From the NCBI GenBank assembly GCA_946497035.1, contig CAMMIW010000002.1, positions 62,001-126,000 on the forward strand: a stretch of DNA of 64,000 bases, read 5' to 3'. Under the pieces are notes generated by a model. That model saw nothing but the letters and a program-made list of their open reading frames with translations. It did no database searches and had not been told where the DNA came from. The stretch comes from an uncultured Eubacteriaceae bacterium. GTDB taxonomy: Bacteria; Bacillota; Clostridia; Lachnospirales; CAG-274. Every line of letters begins with the position of its first letter. Within the stretch, counting starts at the first letter, position 1. This document shows, piece after piece, positions 8,971 through 18,329 of this stretch. Made by a program: the position numbers and the translations under genes.

Positions 8971-9001
8971 CCATATGTATATATACTATTCATACATATG
9001 G
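8971..9001. repeat. 10-base perfect inverted repeat upstream of the GNAT pair
   Basis: CCATATGTAT (8971-8980) and ATACATATGG (8992-9001) form a perfect inverted repeat with an 11-base spacer. It lies 21 bases upstream of the -35 box of the GNAT pair and about 215 bases upstream of the plus-strand membrane gene. It could be an operator for either divergent unit. No T-run follows, so it is not a standard terminator. The remainder of 8879-9216 is AT-rich without a recognisable gene. Confidence 0.5.
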
Positions 9002-9216
9002 AAATTGTGATAACTAATAATATATATTAAAACAATAGCAATTATATAACAAATATATATTGTATAAATATAAATAGATATTGTTAAAAAATATTTTAAC
9101 TAACAATCCCTATTTTTTTACTACACATTATTGTAATTAATATATTTTTATGATATTATAATATTAATAAGCTATAAATAAAGCTTATATATTTTGCTAA
9201 ATTACAGGAGGTTAAA

Positions 9217-9531
9217 ATGGGACATTGGATTAGCTCAATATTTTTTGTAACTATAATAGTTTTATTATTTTTAAAAAAATCTGCCTTAAAAGATAAAATT
9301 AATCTTATAAAAACACATAAAATACTAGGCTCTATTTTTATAGTTTATATGACTTTATATAGCGTTATAGATTTTATTAAAGATAAAGATATGTCTATTT
9401 TATTTATAATACCTTTTTTAATAGGCATCTATTTTACAGGTAGGTATAAATCAAAAATTAAATATAAGTATGCTCATTCAATTTTTGTTATTTTATTTTT
9501 AGTTACGTTACTTTTTCACGTTTTTACATAA
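9217..9531 (+). CDS. Small membrane protein of unknown function
   Basis: The 104-residue protein is almost entirely membrane segments, at about residues 4-20, 34-52, 59-74 and 85-103, with short basic loops such as KKSALKDKINLIKTHK and RYKSKIKYKYAH. Histidines occur at several helix ends (GHW, THK, YAHS, LFHVF). That could suit a haem or metal site, but I see no definite family. An AGGAGG SD sits 8 bases before the ATG. It faces prkC and shares a bidirectional terminator with it. Probably a real gene; function unknown. Confidence 0.7.
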   Translation: MGHWISSIFFVTIIVLLFLKKSALKDKINLIKTHKILGSIFIVYMTLYSVIDFIKDKDMSILFIIPFLIGIYFTGRYKSKIKYKYAHSIFVILFLVTLLFHVFT

Positions 9532-9532
9532 A

Positions 9533-9564
9533 AATAGGCTACAAATTAAAATTTGTAGCCTATT
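9533..9564. terminator. Bidirectional terminator between the membrane gene and prkC
   Basis: AATAGGCTACAAATT pairs with AATTTGTAGCCTATT around 2 central bases. Runs rich in T follow on both strands. It serves two convergent genes. Confidence 0.85.
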
Positions 9565-9573
9565 TTATATTTT

Positions 9574-11709
9574 TTAATTAAAATTTTTAGTTTCTGTTCC
9601 TATTAATTTTCCATCAATATAAAGCTCAAATTGAGTTGGTTTATCTCCTGTAACAGTTATAGATAATGGAAAATTACTAGCACTATGGTTGCTAGACCAT
9701 ATTACGCTAGATTGGCCATCTACCACCTTAACAACTTTTACCTCCACACTTTCTGTACCTTCTGGCAAAGTAGGGTTTATAACCAATGTATCTGATTTTA
9801 AAACAGATTGGTTTGTTGTAGCTTCTGTTTGAGCTGATGTTGTAGCTTGAGTTACTGTTTCTATTGTTGTATCTTCAACGATAGGTTGCGTTGTTGTTTC
9901 TGTTGTAGTTTGAGTTGTTGTTTCTTTTTTACCGCTACTAACAACTATACTAATAGCTGTTTTTTCAGAAACTTCGTTGCCATATGGTATGCTCTGCTCT
10001 ATAACTTTGCCTTGCTCTACCGTATCGCTTGATGCTTTACTAATTTTACCAATAGAAAGGCCTTCTCTTTTTAATTTGTCTTTGGCTTCTTTTTCAGTAA
10101 GTCCTATTAAATATGGAACTTCCACATTATTTTCTTCATTTTCTTTTCCTTTACTTATATAAAGCGTTAGCTTATCACCTGGTTTTAATTTTGTTCCACC
10201 TTCTGGCATCTGTCTAACAACTTTGCCTATTTCCATATTTTCATCTGATATATATTCTTCTCTAAGATCTACAGCTATTTTTTCTACTTTTCTATAAACT
10301 TCTGATATATCAAGACCTACAAAATTTTCTACCTCAAATCTGCCATTACCTAAGCTAAGAGTAACATTTACATTGCTACCTTTTTTAACTTTTGTACCTG
10401 GTTTTATATCTTGTTCAATAATAGCACCTTCTTGTATATTATCGTCATAGTCTTCTTTTACGTTTGTTATGTATATTTCTTTGTCTTTTGCTATTTGAAC
10501 GGCCTCTTCCCAAGTTTTGCCTGTAAAATTTGGCACTTTAGAGTTACCTCCAGATATTACCCAAAATACTAAAAATCCCGTTATAGCTCCTATAAACAAT
10601 AAAGAAGTTACAACTGCCCATATAGTTACTTTACGCTCCATAGATTTATCTTCTTCAATTTCTATTTTAGGTGGTGTAACTTTAGGTTTTGGTTTTGATT
10701 GGGCTACAGTTTTTGGTTTTTCTATAGTTTTGCTTGGTTGGTTTAATTTAGGCTTTTCTAAAGCCATATTTTCCTTTTGTTTGTCATTATTTTTATTAAC
10801 CATATTTTTTATTTGTTCCATTTCTTCTGGTTTTATAACAACTGTAGGACTATCTTCATCTACAACGTTATCTTTAACAAAATTACCACTTTCATCTGAT
10901 AGTGCTGTTTTTAAATCTTGGTTAAGCTCTTTAGCTGATGCGTATCTATTATCTGTGTTTTTGGCTGTAGCCTTTAAAATAATTTTTTCTATACTATTTG
11001 AAATGTTAGGGTTAATCTCTTTCATATTTGGCAAAGGCTCATTTATATGCTTCATAGCTAATTGAACAACCCCACCTCCGTCAAAAGGTAACCTACCTGT
11101 TGCCATTTCAAACATTATTATACCTAAAGAGTATATATCGCTTTTAAAATCCACATAGCTACCTTTTGCTTGTTCTGGGGAAAAATAATGAACACTACCC
11201 ATTGTATCTGTTGTTATAGTGTTTGATGTAGTAGCTCTTGCTATACCAAAATCGGTAACTTTTATACCTCCCTCTTTTGTTACTAATATATTTTGTGGCT
11301 TTATATCTCTATGCACTATATTATTGCTATGTGCCACCTCTAATGCGTTAGATATTTGTATAGATATACCTAATATTTCTTCATTAGAAAAAGGTGCTTT
11401 TGTTTTTATTATATCTTTTAAAGTATATCCGTCTATATATTCCATAACAATATAATATATGTTGCCATCATTACCTACATCATATACGTTGGCTATATTA
11501 ATATCTGCTATTCTTGCTGCTGCTCTAGCTTCTTTACTAAATTTGCCTATAAATTCTTCATCTATAAATTCTTCTTTTAAAACTTTAAGGCTTACATTTC
11601 TGTCTAATTTCAAGTCTTTGGCACAGTAAACATTTGCCATACCACCCACACCTATTAGCTCTATTATCTCATACCTATCGCTAACAACTGTTTTTGGCTC
11701 TAATCTCAT
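9574..11709 (-). CDS. prkC: Serine/threonine protein kinase with PASTA repeats (PrkC/PknB type)
   Basis: This transmembrane Hanks-type kinase senses peptidoglycan fragments; in Firmicutes it influences cell-wall growth and spore germination. The cytosolic kinase domain (residues 1-270) has GVGGMANVY, catalytic Lys42, HRDIKPQN (133-140) and DFGIAR (153-158). A single membrane helix lies near residues 360-385. Three extracellular PASTA domains follow, each with the G-hydrophobic-x-A-x-x-x-L pattern. Next comes a Thr-rich linker (about 600-635) and a final beta-rich segment resembling a small Ig-like domain, which not all family members have. The SD AGGTG is well placed before ATG 11709. The gene ends the rsmB-rlmN-prpC-prkC operon; rsgA, often next, is absent. 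Confidence 0.96.
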   Translation of the reverse strand: MRLEPKTVVSDRYEIIELIGVGGMANVYCAKDLKLDRNVSLKVLKEEFIDEEFIGKFSKEARAAARIADINIANVYDVGNDGNIYYIVMEYIDGYTLKDIIKTKAPFSNEEILGISIQISNALEVAHSNNIVHRDIKPQNILVTKEGGIKVTDFGIARATTSNTITTDTMGSVHYFSPEQAKGSYVDFKSDIYSLGIIMFEMATGRLPFDGGGVVQLAMKHINEPLPNMKEINPNISNSIEKIILKATAKNTDNRYASAKELNQDLKTALSDESGNFVKDNVVDEDSPTVVIKPEEMEQIKNMVNKNNDKQKENMALEKPKLNQPSKTIEKPKTVAQSKPKPKVTPPKIEIEEDKSMERKVTIWAVVTSLLFIGAITGFLVFWVISGGNSKVPNFTGKTWEEAVQIAKDKEIYITNVKEDYDDNIQEGAIIEQDIKPGTKVKKGSNVNVTLSLGNGRFEVENFVGLDISEVYRKVEKIAVDLREEYISDENMEIGKVVRQMPEGGTKLKPGDKLTLYISKGKENEENNVEVPYLIGLTEKEAKDKLKREGLSIGKISKASSDTVEQGKVIEQSIPYGNEVSEKTAISIVVSSGKKETTTQTTTETTTQPIVEDTTIETVTQATTSAQTEATTNQSVLKSDTLVINPTLPEGTESVEVKVVKVVDGQSSVIWSSNHSASNFPLSITVTGDKPTQFELYIDGKLIGTETKNFN

Positions 11710-11719
11710 ATTATCACCT

Positions 11720-12445
11720 CTATTTTTCTATAATAATAACAGCTATATTATCTTTTCCACCATTATCATTGGCTCTTTGTATAAGACATTCTATTTTTTG
11801 CTCTGTATCAATTTGTTTATTAGATGCTATTTTAAAAATGTCATCATCATTAACCATATCGCTTAGCCCATCTGAACACATTATAAAAATATCATCATCA
11901 TATACATCACAAAATAATGCATCTGCCTTAACATTTTTTTCTGTACCTAAAGCCCTTGTTAAAACGTTAGAATCTTTAGAGTTTTCTGCTTCTTCTTTAG
12001 ATATTACACCTGCTTTAAATAAATCCATAGCATAAGTATGATCTGATGTCATCTGTGCTATTTTATTATTTCTTATACCATATAACCTGCAATCGCCAAC
12101 GTGAACTATAAATATTTTATTATTTTTTATAGTTGTAGCTAAAAGAGTTGTTCCCATATTTTCATATTGTTTGTTTGTTTTAGAAAGCTTAAAAACCTCT
12201 TCATTGGCGTATGCTAAAGCAGATACCAAAAGATCTAAAATTTCATCATCTTCTGTTTCATATATAAATTGTTCAAAAAAATCTATAGCTGCTTCACTTG
12301 CTATCTCTCCTGCATTATGCCCACCAACACCATCTGCAACAATATATAAATTATCAAGGCTACCTATTGGCTCATTATTTATATAAACATAGTCTTGATT
12401 TACTTTTCTTAGTTTTCCAACATCAGTATTTCCAAAACCTATCAT
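11720..12445 (-). CDS. prpC: PP2C-type protein phosphatase, partner of PrkC
   Basis: This PPM/PP2C metal-dependent phosphatase reverses PrkC phosphorylation. It shows the metal-binding motifs in order: GKLRKVNQDYVY, IVADGVGGHNAGEIAS, GDCRLYGI, MCSDGLSDMVND and GGKDNIAVIII. The longest frame starts at a TTG (12463) that overlaps the rlmN stop. The AGAGG SD lies 7 bases before ATG 12445 instead, giving 241 residues (MIGFGNTDVGK), the usual start for the family. It precedes prkC by 10 bases, so kinase and phosphatase are made from one message. Confidence 0.95.
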   Translation of the reverse strand: MIGFGNTDVGKLRKVNQDYVYINNEPIGSLDNLYIVADGVGGHNAGEIASEAAIDFFEQFIYETEDDEILDLLVSALAYANEEVFKLSKTNKQYENMGTTLLATTIKNNKIFIVHVGDCRLYGIRNNKIAQMTSDHTYAMDLFKAGVISKEEAENSKDSNVLTRALGTEKNVKADALFCDVYDDDIFIMCSDGLSDMVNDDDIFKIASNKQIDTEQKIECLIQRANDNGGKDNIAVIIIEK

Positions 12446-12459
12446 AATAACACCTCTTT

Positions 12460-13491
12460 TCAATATTTGTAGCTTTTTCTAAGTTGGCCACAAGCTGCAT
12501 TTATATCGCTACCTAGCTCACGCCTTACAGTTGTTTCTATACCAGCATTAATAAGAGTATCTGCAAATTTTTTAATTTGCTCTTTTGAGCTTTTTATATA
12601 GTTTCTTTCTTTTACATCATTTACAGGTATAAGGTTTATATGAGCAAGGCTACCTTTTAATAATCTTATTATCTCTTTAGCATCTTGTTCTCTATCATTT
12701 ACACCTGCTATAAGGGCATATTCATAAGTTACACGTCTTTTAGTAGTATTAGCAAAATATTTGCAAGCTTCTACTATTTCTTTTACAGTATATTTTTTAG
12801 CAATAGGCATTATTTGCCTTCTATCTTCATCTGTTGGAGCGTGTAAAGATAAAGCAAGATTTATTTGCAATTTTTTATCGGCAAGCTCATATATTTTAGG
12901 TACAATACCACAAGTAGAAACAGTTATATGCCTTTGCCCTATATTTAATCCTTCTTTATGATTAATTATTTCTATAAATTTTAAAAAATTGTCAAAATTA
13001 TCAAAAGGTTCCCCACTACCCATAAGAACAATACTTCTTATTTTTTCTTTACTATCTTTTTGTATTTCATATATTTGAGATACCATTTCGGCAACGGTTA
13101 AACTTCTTTCTAGCCCATCCAAAGTTGATGCACAAAATTTACAGCCCATTCTACAACCAACCTGAGAAGATATACAAACTGCGTTGCCGTAGCTATATTT
13201 CATTAATACACTTTCTATAATATAGTTATTTTCTAATCTAAATAAATATTTTGTTGTTTTATCTACACTAGATACTAATTTATCTATTATTTCTATTTCT
13301 GTTATTTTAAATTTATCTTTTAGCTTTTGCCTAAAATCTTTAGATATGTTTGTCATTTCATCAAAAGAGCTAACATTTTTTTGATGTAGCCAATTAAAAA
13401 CTTGCTTAGCTCTAAATTTTGGCTCATTCATATTTAATATTTGTTCTTCTAGCTGTTCTAGTGTAAAAGTTTTTATATCTATTTTTCCCAT
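12460..13491 (-). CDS. rlmN: 23S rRNA/tRNA adenine-C2 methyltransferase RlmN
   Basis: RlmN is a radical-SAM enzyme that methylates C2 of A2503 in 23S rRNA and A37 in some tRNAs. The cluster-binding CxxxCxxC is in GCRMGCKFCASTLDG. The GSGEPFDN and STCGIVP motifs are present, with the methyl-accepting Cys near the C-terminus in the DINAACGQLR motif. The length of 343 residues is normal. It has a clear SD and lies 11 bases after rsmB, in the conserved order rsmB-rlmN-prpC-prkC. Confidence 0.97.
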   Translation of the reverse strand: MGKIDIKTFTLEQLEEQILNMNEPKFRAKQVFNWLHQKNVSSFDEMTNISKDFRQKLKDKFKITEIEIIDKLVSSVDKTTKYLFRLENNYIIESVLMKYSYGNAVCISSQVGCRMGCKFCASTLDGLERSLTVAEMVSQIYEIQKDSKEKIRSIVLMGSGEPFDNFDNFLKFIEIINHKEGLNIGQRHITVSTCGIVPKIYELADKKLQINLALSLHAPTDEDRRQIMPIAKKYTVKEIVEACKYFANTTKRRVTYEYALIAGVNDREQDAKEIIRLLKGSLAHINLIPVNDVKERNYIKSSKEQIKKFADTLINAGIETTVRRELGSDINAACGQLRKSYKY

Positions 13492-13502
13492 ATATTACCT
13501 TT

Positions 13503-14834
13503 CTAGTTTATCCTTTTTAGTTTCGCAATAAAAAATCCGTCTGTGTTGAACATACTAGGTAAAATAGTTACATAGCCTTTTTCTATATTTTGTATATTTA
13601 AAGATAAATTTATACTACAAGGTTGAAAACCATAATTTTCACAAAACCATTTAACATTTTGTAAATTTTCTTCTTCAAATAATGTACAAGTGCTATATAA
13701 AAGTATTCCACCTTTTTTTACATATTTATAAGATGATTTTAATATTTCTCTTTGTATAGATACAAGCTCTATTATATCTTCTCTAGTTTTTGTATATTTT
13801 ATGTCTGGTTTTTTTCTAACTATGCCAAAACCTGAACAAGGTACATCTAATATTAATTTATCTGCTATTTCTTCATCTTCTTTATAAAATTTTGTACCAT
13901 CTTTAAGCTGTAAGTTTATATTTTTTATATCTAATCTTTTTATGCTATCTTCCATAAGATCAATTTTATGTTGATGTATATCTCTTGAAAATATTTTACC
14001 ACTATTTTTCATCATATAAGAGCTATAAAAAGATTTACCGCCAGGAGCAGAGCATATATCTATTATAACATCATTTTCTCTAGGCTCTAATATTTCAACT
14101 AAAGCCATTGAGCTTTCATCCATAATATGAAAATATCCATTTTTAAAAGCCTTACTATCTGCTATATTTTTTGTTTTTGTTATATATAAGCTATTATTAG
14201 ATATTTTACCCTCTTCTACCGTCATACCTTCTCTTATAAGTATATTTTTAAGGTTATCTTTAGTAATTTTATTAGTATTTACACATATAGAAACTTTAGG
14301 AGCCAAACTATTAGCCTCACAAATATTTTTAGTTTCATCATAACCAAATTGAGCTATCCATTTTTCTATAACCCATTCATTGTATGAATATTTCGTAGCT
14401 AAAAATTTTACAGGTTGCTTTTGTTCATCTGGCAATTTTATATTATGTATATTTCTAGCAATATTTCTTAAAACACCATTTACAAAACCACTAAGACCGT
14501 TAAATTTTTTCTTTTTAGCAAATTTAACCGCTTCGTTACAAATAGCAGAAACAGGTATTTTATCCATAAATATTATTTGATAAACAGATATTCTAATTAT
14601 ATTTAAAATAAGTGGCTTCATTTTTTTAGTTTTAGTGTTAGAAAAACTATCTATAACATAATCTATATAAATAATATTTCTAAGTGTACCATTTACAAGC
14701 TCAGTTATAAAAGCTCTATCTTGTGGTGTTATATCTTTATTTTCATTAAAAATCTTTTTTAATGTTAAATTATTATATAATTGTTGTTCTAATATATCTA
14801 TAAGTGCATATACTGCAATTTCTCTAGCGTTCAT
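13503..14834 (-). CDS. rsmB: 16S rRNA cytosine-C5 methyltransferase RsmB
   Basis: RsmB methylates C967 of 16S rRNA. The N-terminal third is a NusB-like RNA-binding helical domain (AVYALIDILEQ, QDRAFITELVNGTLR). The catalytic domain has SAM motif I DICSAPGGKSF, motif IV LDVPCSGFG with one of the two cysteines, and motif VI LLYSTCTLFEEEN with the catalytic cysteine. Its 443 residues are normal for the family. The start is ATG 14834 with AGGTG SD. It is the first gene of its operon; no fmt or def lies upstream here, unlike in many relatives. Confidence 0.96.
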   Translation of the reverse strand: MNAREIAVYALIDILEQQLYNNLTLKKIFNENKDITPQDRAFITELVNGTLRNIIYIDYVIDSFSNTKTKKMKPLILNIIRISVYQIIFMDKIPVSAICNEAVKFAKKKKFNGLSGFVNGVLRNIARNIHNIKLPDEQKQPVKFLATKYSYNEWVIEKWIAQFGYDETKNICEANSLAPKVSICVNTNKITKDNLKNILIREGMTVEEGKISNNSLYITKTKNIADSKAFKNGYFHIMDESSMALVEILEPRENDVIIDICSAPGGKSFYSSYMMKNSGKIFSRDIHQHKIDLMEDSIKRLDIKNINLQLKDGTKFYKEDEEIADKLILDVPCSGFGIVRKKPDIKYTKTREDIIELVSIQREILKSSYKYVKKGGILLYSTCTLFEEENLQNVKWFCENYGFQPCSINLSLNIQNIEKGYVTILPSMFNTDGFFIAKLKRIN

Positions 14835-14892
14835 TTTTTCACCTAAAATCTCATTTTTAATTATATTTAATATAACATTATAATTTTATATT

Positions 14893-14950
14893 AAAAAAAT
14901 ATAATTTTCAAGCATTTAACTATATTTTTTTATAAATACTTGAAAATTAT
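14893..14950 (-). terminator. Probable terminator after the 14990-15262 gene
   Basis: A perfect 12-base inverted repeat, ATAATTTTCAAG (14901-14912) and CTTGAAAATTAT (14939-14950), is separated by 26 bases. ATATTTTTTT follows on the minus strand. The loop is longer than usual, but the position just after a stop fits a terminator. Confidence 0.55.
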
Positions 14951-14989
14951 AAGTCTATTTGTTATATTAATTAGTTTATAAAAAATTTT

Positions 14990-15262
14990 TTACTGAAACT
15001 TTTTCCAATATTCATCTATTTTATTAGCATCTACCGCATAATAATATTCGTCTGCTATGTCAAAAATTTCGCTTTCATCATCTATTAAATAATAAGTGTT
15101 GCCTTTTTCAATCTTTACATTTTTCTTTTTTATTTTATCATTTTTAAGCCAATGTAAAAAGCTTTGTTCCCATTTATTAGCATATTCTTCGCCTAATTCT
15201 TCATAGCTTAATATTTCATCTTTTACTTCAAATATAAATTCATCAATTTCAAGCTTTATCAT
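14990..15262 (-). CDS. Hypothetical acidic protein
   Basis: The 90-residue protein is acidic and rich in aromatic residues. It begins MIKLEIDEFIFEVKDEIL and ends in DANKIDEYWKKFQ. It has no membrane segment, signal peptide or motif that I recognise. A strong SD (AAAGGAG) precedes the ATG, which lies directly after the rhomboid stop, so the two are probably co-transcribed. The good SD and full-length open frame support a real gene; its function is unknown. Confidence 0.6.
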   Translation of the reverse strand: MIKLEIDEFIFEVKDEILSYEELGEEYANKWEQSFLHWLKNDKIKKKNVKIEKGNTYYLIDDESEIFDIADEYYYAVDANKIDEYWKKFQ

Positions 15263-15263
15263 A

Positions 15264-15842
15264 TTAATTTCTCCTTTTGTAATATTTAGATATAATCATA
15301 CCAATTATTATACCACAAACACCACCTATAATGTGAGTTATTTGAGATACATTATCGCTATAAACTATACCATAATATATTTCTTTGCCAAGATACATAG
15401 TTGCAATAAGTATCATAGTTATTGGTATTTTGCCATCTTCCACATTTGTAAAAGATGTTAATATTATAAGCATAAAAGCTATACCACTAGCACCTAAAAG
15501 AGCCGTATTTGATATAATAATCTGCACAATACCTGTTATAAAAGCAGTTATAACAATAAGCAATAATAAAACTTTAGAGCCATATTTTTCTTCAAGCATA
15601 GGTCCAACTATAAGAATTATTAAAAAATTATTAAAAAAGTGCTCAAAATTAGTGTGGCCTAATATATGAGTAAACAATCTTACATAAGAAAGAGGATCTT
15701 TAAAACTTGAACGGTATACACAAAAAAACTTTTCTGTTGTATATCCACCTGTTATAGCTCCTAGCCCTAAAACTATTAAACATATAAAAGTAAAAGTTAA
15801 TATAACAGGCGAATTATATTTTAATTTTTTTAAATATTCCAT
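15264..15842 (-). CDS. Rhomboid-family intramembrane serine protease
   Basis: This membrane protein has about six helices in 192 residues. It carries the catalytic serine in GASGIAF (near residue 118) and a C-terminal helix histidine in THIIGGVCGI, the Ser-His dyad of rhomboids. The helix 2 motif FTHILGHTNFEHFFNN matches the family HxxxN region. Rhomboids cleave single-pass membrane proteins within or near the membrane; the substrate here is unknown. It lies just downstream of the MacAB-like operon and upstream of a hypothetical gene. The family call is strong; its physiological role is open. Confidence 0.9.
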   Translation of the reverse strand: MEYLKKLKYNSPVILTFTFICLIVLGLGAITGGYTTEKFFCVYRSSFKDPLSYVRLFTHILGHTNFEHFFNNFLIILIVGPMLEEKYGSKVLLLLIVITAFITGIVQIIISNTALLGASGIAFMLIILTSFTNVEDGKIPITMILIATMYLGKEIYYGIVYSDNVSQITHIIGGVCGIIIGMIISKYYKRRN

Positions 15843-15863
15843 ACATACTCCTTAAATTTATAA

Positions 15864-17093
15864 CTATTCATACCTAAGAGCTTCTATTGGATCTAGTTTA
15901 GCTGCTTTTCCTGCAGGATAAACACCAAATACTACCCCCACTATAGTAGATATAATCATAATAATTGTAGAAGATGATAAAGATAACCTTGGTGGACTTG
16001 TTTTCATACCTGTTACAGCAGTAAAATAACCCTCTAATGCATTACCTATCATAATACTAGTTATATATCCTACTGCTATACCAATAATACCACCTAAAAT
16101 ACATATAAACATAGATTCTATTAAAAACTGTGTTTTTATATTACTATTTGTAGCACCTAAAGACTTTCTTATGCCTATTTCTCTTGTTCTTTCTGTTACT
16201 GTTACAAGCATTATGTTCATAACACCTATACCACCTACTAAAAGAGATATACCACCTACAAAGCTTACAAAAGCAGTAAACATTTTTATAACACTTTCTA
16301 TTTGATTTACCTGCTCCATATTAGAAAGAGCCGTATACTTATCGTCTGTTGTATTATGATTAGCAGCTAAAATTCTTGCTATCTCATTTTTTGTTCTTGT
16401 TAAATTGGTTGTGTCGTTAACCTCTATATATAACATATCTATTTCTTTTTTATTATATATATCTAATAATGTATTTATAGGGACAGGTATTATATTACCC
16501 ATCAAATTTGCATTTTCACCATCTGTAACACCTACAACCTTAAATTTATAATCTTTATTATTAATAAAAACTTCTATTTCTTCATCTACAACATCTTTTC
16601 TACCAAAAATTTTAACAGCTAAATTTTCATCTATAAGGCATACTTTAGCTTTTGTGTTATTTTCTTGTTGTGTAAACATTCTACCATATTTTATTTTAAA
16701 AAAGTTTTTTTGCATATAAGAAAATTCCACATCTGATGACATTATGTTAACAATATCTGTTTCATCTGGATTTTTTAATGTAACGTTACCTGATTCACTG
16801 AAGTATCCTGAAACATATTTAATATTAGGGTGTGATTTTAAACTATCTACATCATCTATAAAAATTTTATCTTTAGCAGTAAGGCTTGCTCCCCAGTTTG
16901 GCATAATTTGTAATGCTTTAGAGTTTAATATTTCAAAAGTATTAGATATAGTATCTTCAAAACCTTTTCCAAGAGCAGTTATAGTTATAACAGATGAAAC
17001 CCCTATTATAATACCTATCATTGTAAGAAAAGTTCTCATTTTATTAGAAAAAACACTAGCTATAGCAGCAGATATATTTTCAAAAATAGTCAT
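15864..17093 (-). CDS. MacB-type ABC transporter permease (second copy)
   Basis: The 409-residue permease has the MacB/FtsX architecture. An N-terminal membrane helix (about 20-45) contains FLTMIGIIIGVSSVITITALG. A large extracytoplasmic MacB_PCD domain (about 50-260) follows, then three C-terminal helices with GGIGVMNIMLVTVTERTREIGIRKSLGAT and the terminal PAGKAAKLDPIEALRYE. Such proteins act as mechanotransmission permeases for efflux of peptides or antibiotics rather than by moving substrate through the membrane. It is a paralogue of the gene at 17109-18329, nearly identical at the C-terminus and diverged in the outer domain, so the two probably form a heterodimer. Confidence 0.93.
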   Translation of the reverse strand: MTIFENISAAIASVFSNKMRTFLTMIGIIIGVSSVITITALGKGFEDTISNTFEILNSKALQIMPNWGASLTAKDKIFIDDVDSLKSHPNIKYVSGYFSESGNVTLKNPDETDIVNIMSSDVEFSYMQKNFFKIKYGRMFTQQENNTKAKVCLIDENLAVKIFGRKDVVDEEIEVFINNKDYKFKVVGVTDGENANLMGNIIPVPINTLLDIYNKKEIDMLYIEVNDTTNLTRTKNEIARILAANHNTTDDKYTALSNMEQVNQIESVIKMFTAFVSFVGGISLLVGGIGVMNIMLVTVTERTREIGIRKSLGATNSNIKTQFLIESMFICILGGIIGIAVGYITSIMIGNALEGYFTAVTGMKTSPPRLSLSSSTIIMIISTIVGVVFGVYPAGKAAKLDPIEALRYE

Positions 17094-17108
17094 ATTGTCA
17101 CACCCTTT

Positions 17109-18329
17109 CTATTCATATCTAAGAGCTTCTATTGGATCTAGCTTAGCTGCCTTGCTAGCAGGATAAACACCAAATATTATACCTATTATGCTAGATATTA
17201 TAACCGCACCTAAAACAACAGGTATAGATACTTCTGGCTTTATATTTGAGCCCATAGTAGCTATAACTTTACCTGCTATAAAGCTACCAATATATCCAAA
17301 GGTTATACCCATAATACCTCCAAGCAATGATACTGTTATAGCTTCTATTAAAAATTGCATCTTTATATTAAAATTTGTAGCACCTAAAGATTTTCTTATA
17401 CCTATTTCTTTTGTTCTTTCTGTTACTGTTACAAGCATTATATTCATAACACCTATACCACCTACTAAAAGGGATATTCCAGCAACTAATCCTATAAATG
17501 TTGTAACAATTTTTATAGTACCAGACATAGAATTTGCTAAATCTAAGTTACCATTAAGACGGTATATATCTTCTTTGTTATTATGGTTTGAATTTAACAA
17601 TTTTTTTATTATTTTTTCTGTTTGTTTTAGTAAATTTTTATCTTCTATTTTTAAGCTAATACTCTGAAATAACTCTTGGTTATTATCTAAAAATTCAAAA
17701 GCAGTCCTTATAGGATAATATATTTCTGGAGAATAAAATTCTTTTTCTTCTATTTCATTTACACCTATTATTTCAAGATCTATTTTTTTTATTTTCCCAT
17801 AAACTGTTTCTACTGATATTTTCTCTCCTACAACATTTTCTCTACCAAAAATTTTTTTAGCAAGTTGGTTATCTATAACACATACTTTAGCTTTAGCTTG
17901 TATATCTTTTTTATCTAAAAATCTACCATATTTCATATTTAATGTTTTTAAGCCTTTTCCATCTTCATTAATACCGCTTAAAATAGCACTTTCAGTTTGT
18001 GATTGGTCTCTTAATTTTAAAGAAACATTAGAAGTCTGGATAGGAGATATAAATTTTATATTCTCTACCTTTTTTAAATCTTCTACATCTTTTAAGGTAA
18101 ATTTTTCTTTATCTATTATTTTCTTATTGCTCATTATCACTAATTCTAAAGTCCCTGTATCTATACTTGAAAATGTTTTTTTAATATCATTTTCAAAGCC
18201 TTTACCTATAGATGTTATAATTATAACAGATGTTATACCTATAATTATACCAAGAGTTGTAAGAAAAGTTCTCATTTTGCTAGAAAGAATATTAAATATA
18301 GCAGATTTAAAATTTTCTATAATATTCAT
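17109..18329 (-). CDS. MacB-type ABC transporter permease (first copy)
   Basis: This 406-residue paralogue of the neighbouring permease shares its layout: an N-terminal helix with FLTTLGIIIGITSVIIITSIG, an outer MacB_PCD domain, and three C-terminal helices with GGIGVMNIMLVTVTERTKEIGIRKSLGATN and PASKAAKLDPIEALRYE. The outer domain is quite different in sequence from the second copy. Its ATG shares base 18329 with the last base of the ATPase gene, so the two are translationally coupled. Together, ATPase, two permeases and adaptor form a complete MacAB-like system. The exported substrate cannot be read from the sequence. Confidence 0.93.
   Translation of the reverse strand: MNIIENFKSAIFNILSSKMRTFLTTLGIIIGITSVIIITSIGKGFENDIKKTFSSIDTGTLELVIMSNKKIIDKEKFTLKDVEDLKKVENIKFISPIQTSNVSLKLRDQSQTESAILSGINEDGKGLKTLNMKYGRFLDKKDIQAKAKVCVIDNQLAKKIFGRENVVGEKISVETVYGKIKKIDLEIIGVNEIEEKEFYSPEIYYPIRTAFEFLDNNQELFQSISLKIEDKNLLKQTEKIIKKLLNSNHNNKEDIYRLNGNLDLANSMSGTIKIVTTFIGLVAGISLLVGGIGVMNIMLVTVTERTKEIGIRKSLGATNFNIKMQFLIEAITVSLLGGIMGITFGYIGSFIAGKVIATMGSNIKPEVSIPVVLGAVIISSIIGIIFGVYPASKAAKLDPIEALRYE

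Noticed and set aside
10517..11065. Plus-strand open frame of 182 codons opposite prkC.
   Set aside because: It lies fully antisense to the PASTA/linker coding region, with no SD and no recognisable domain.
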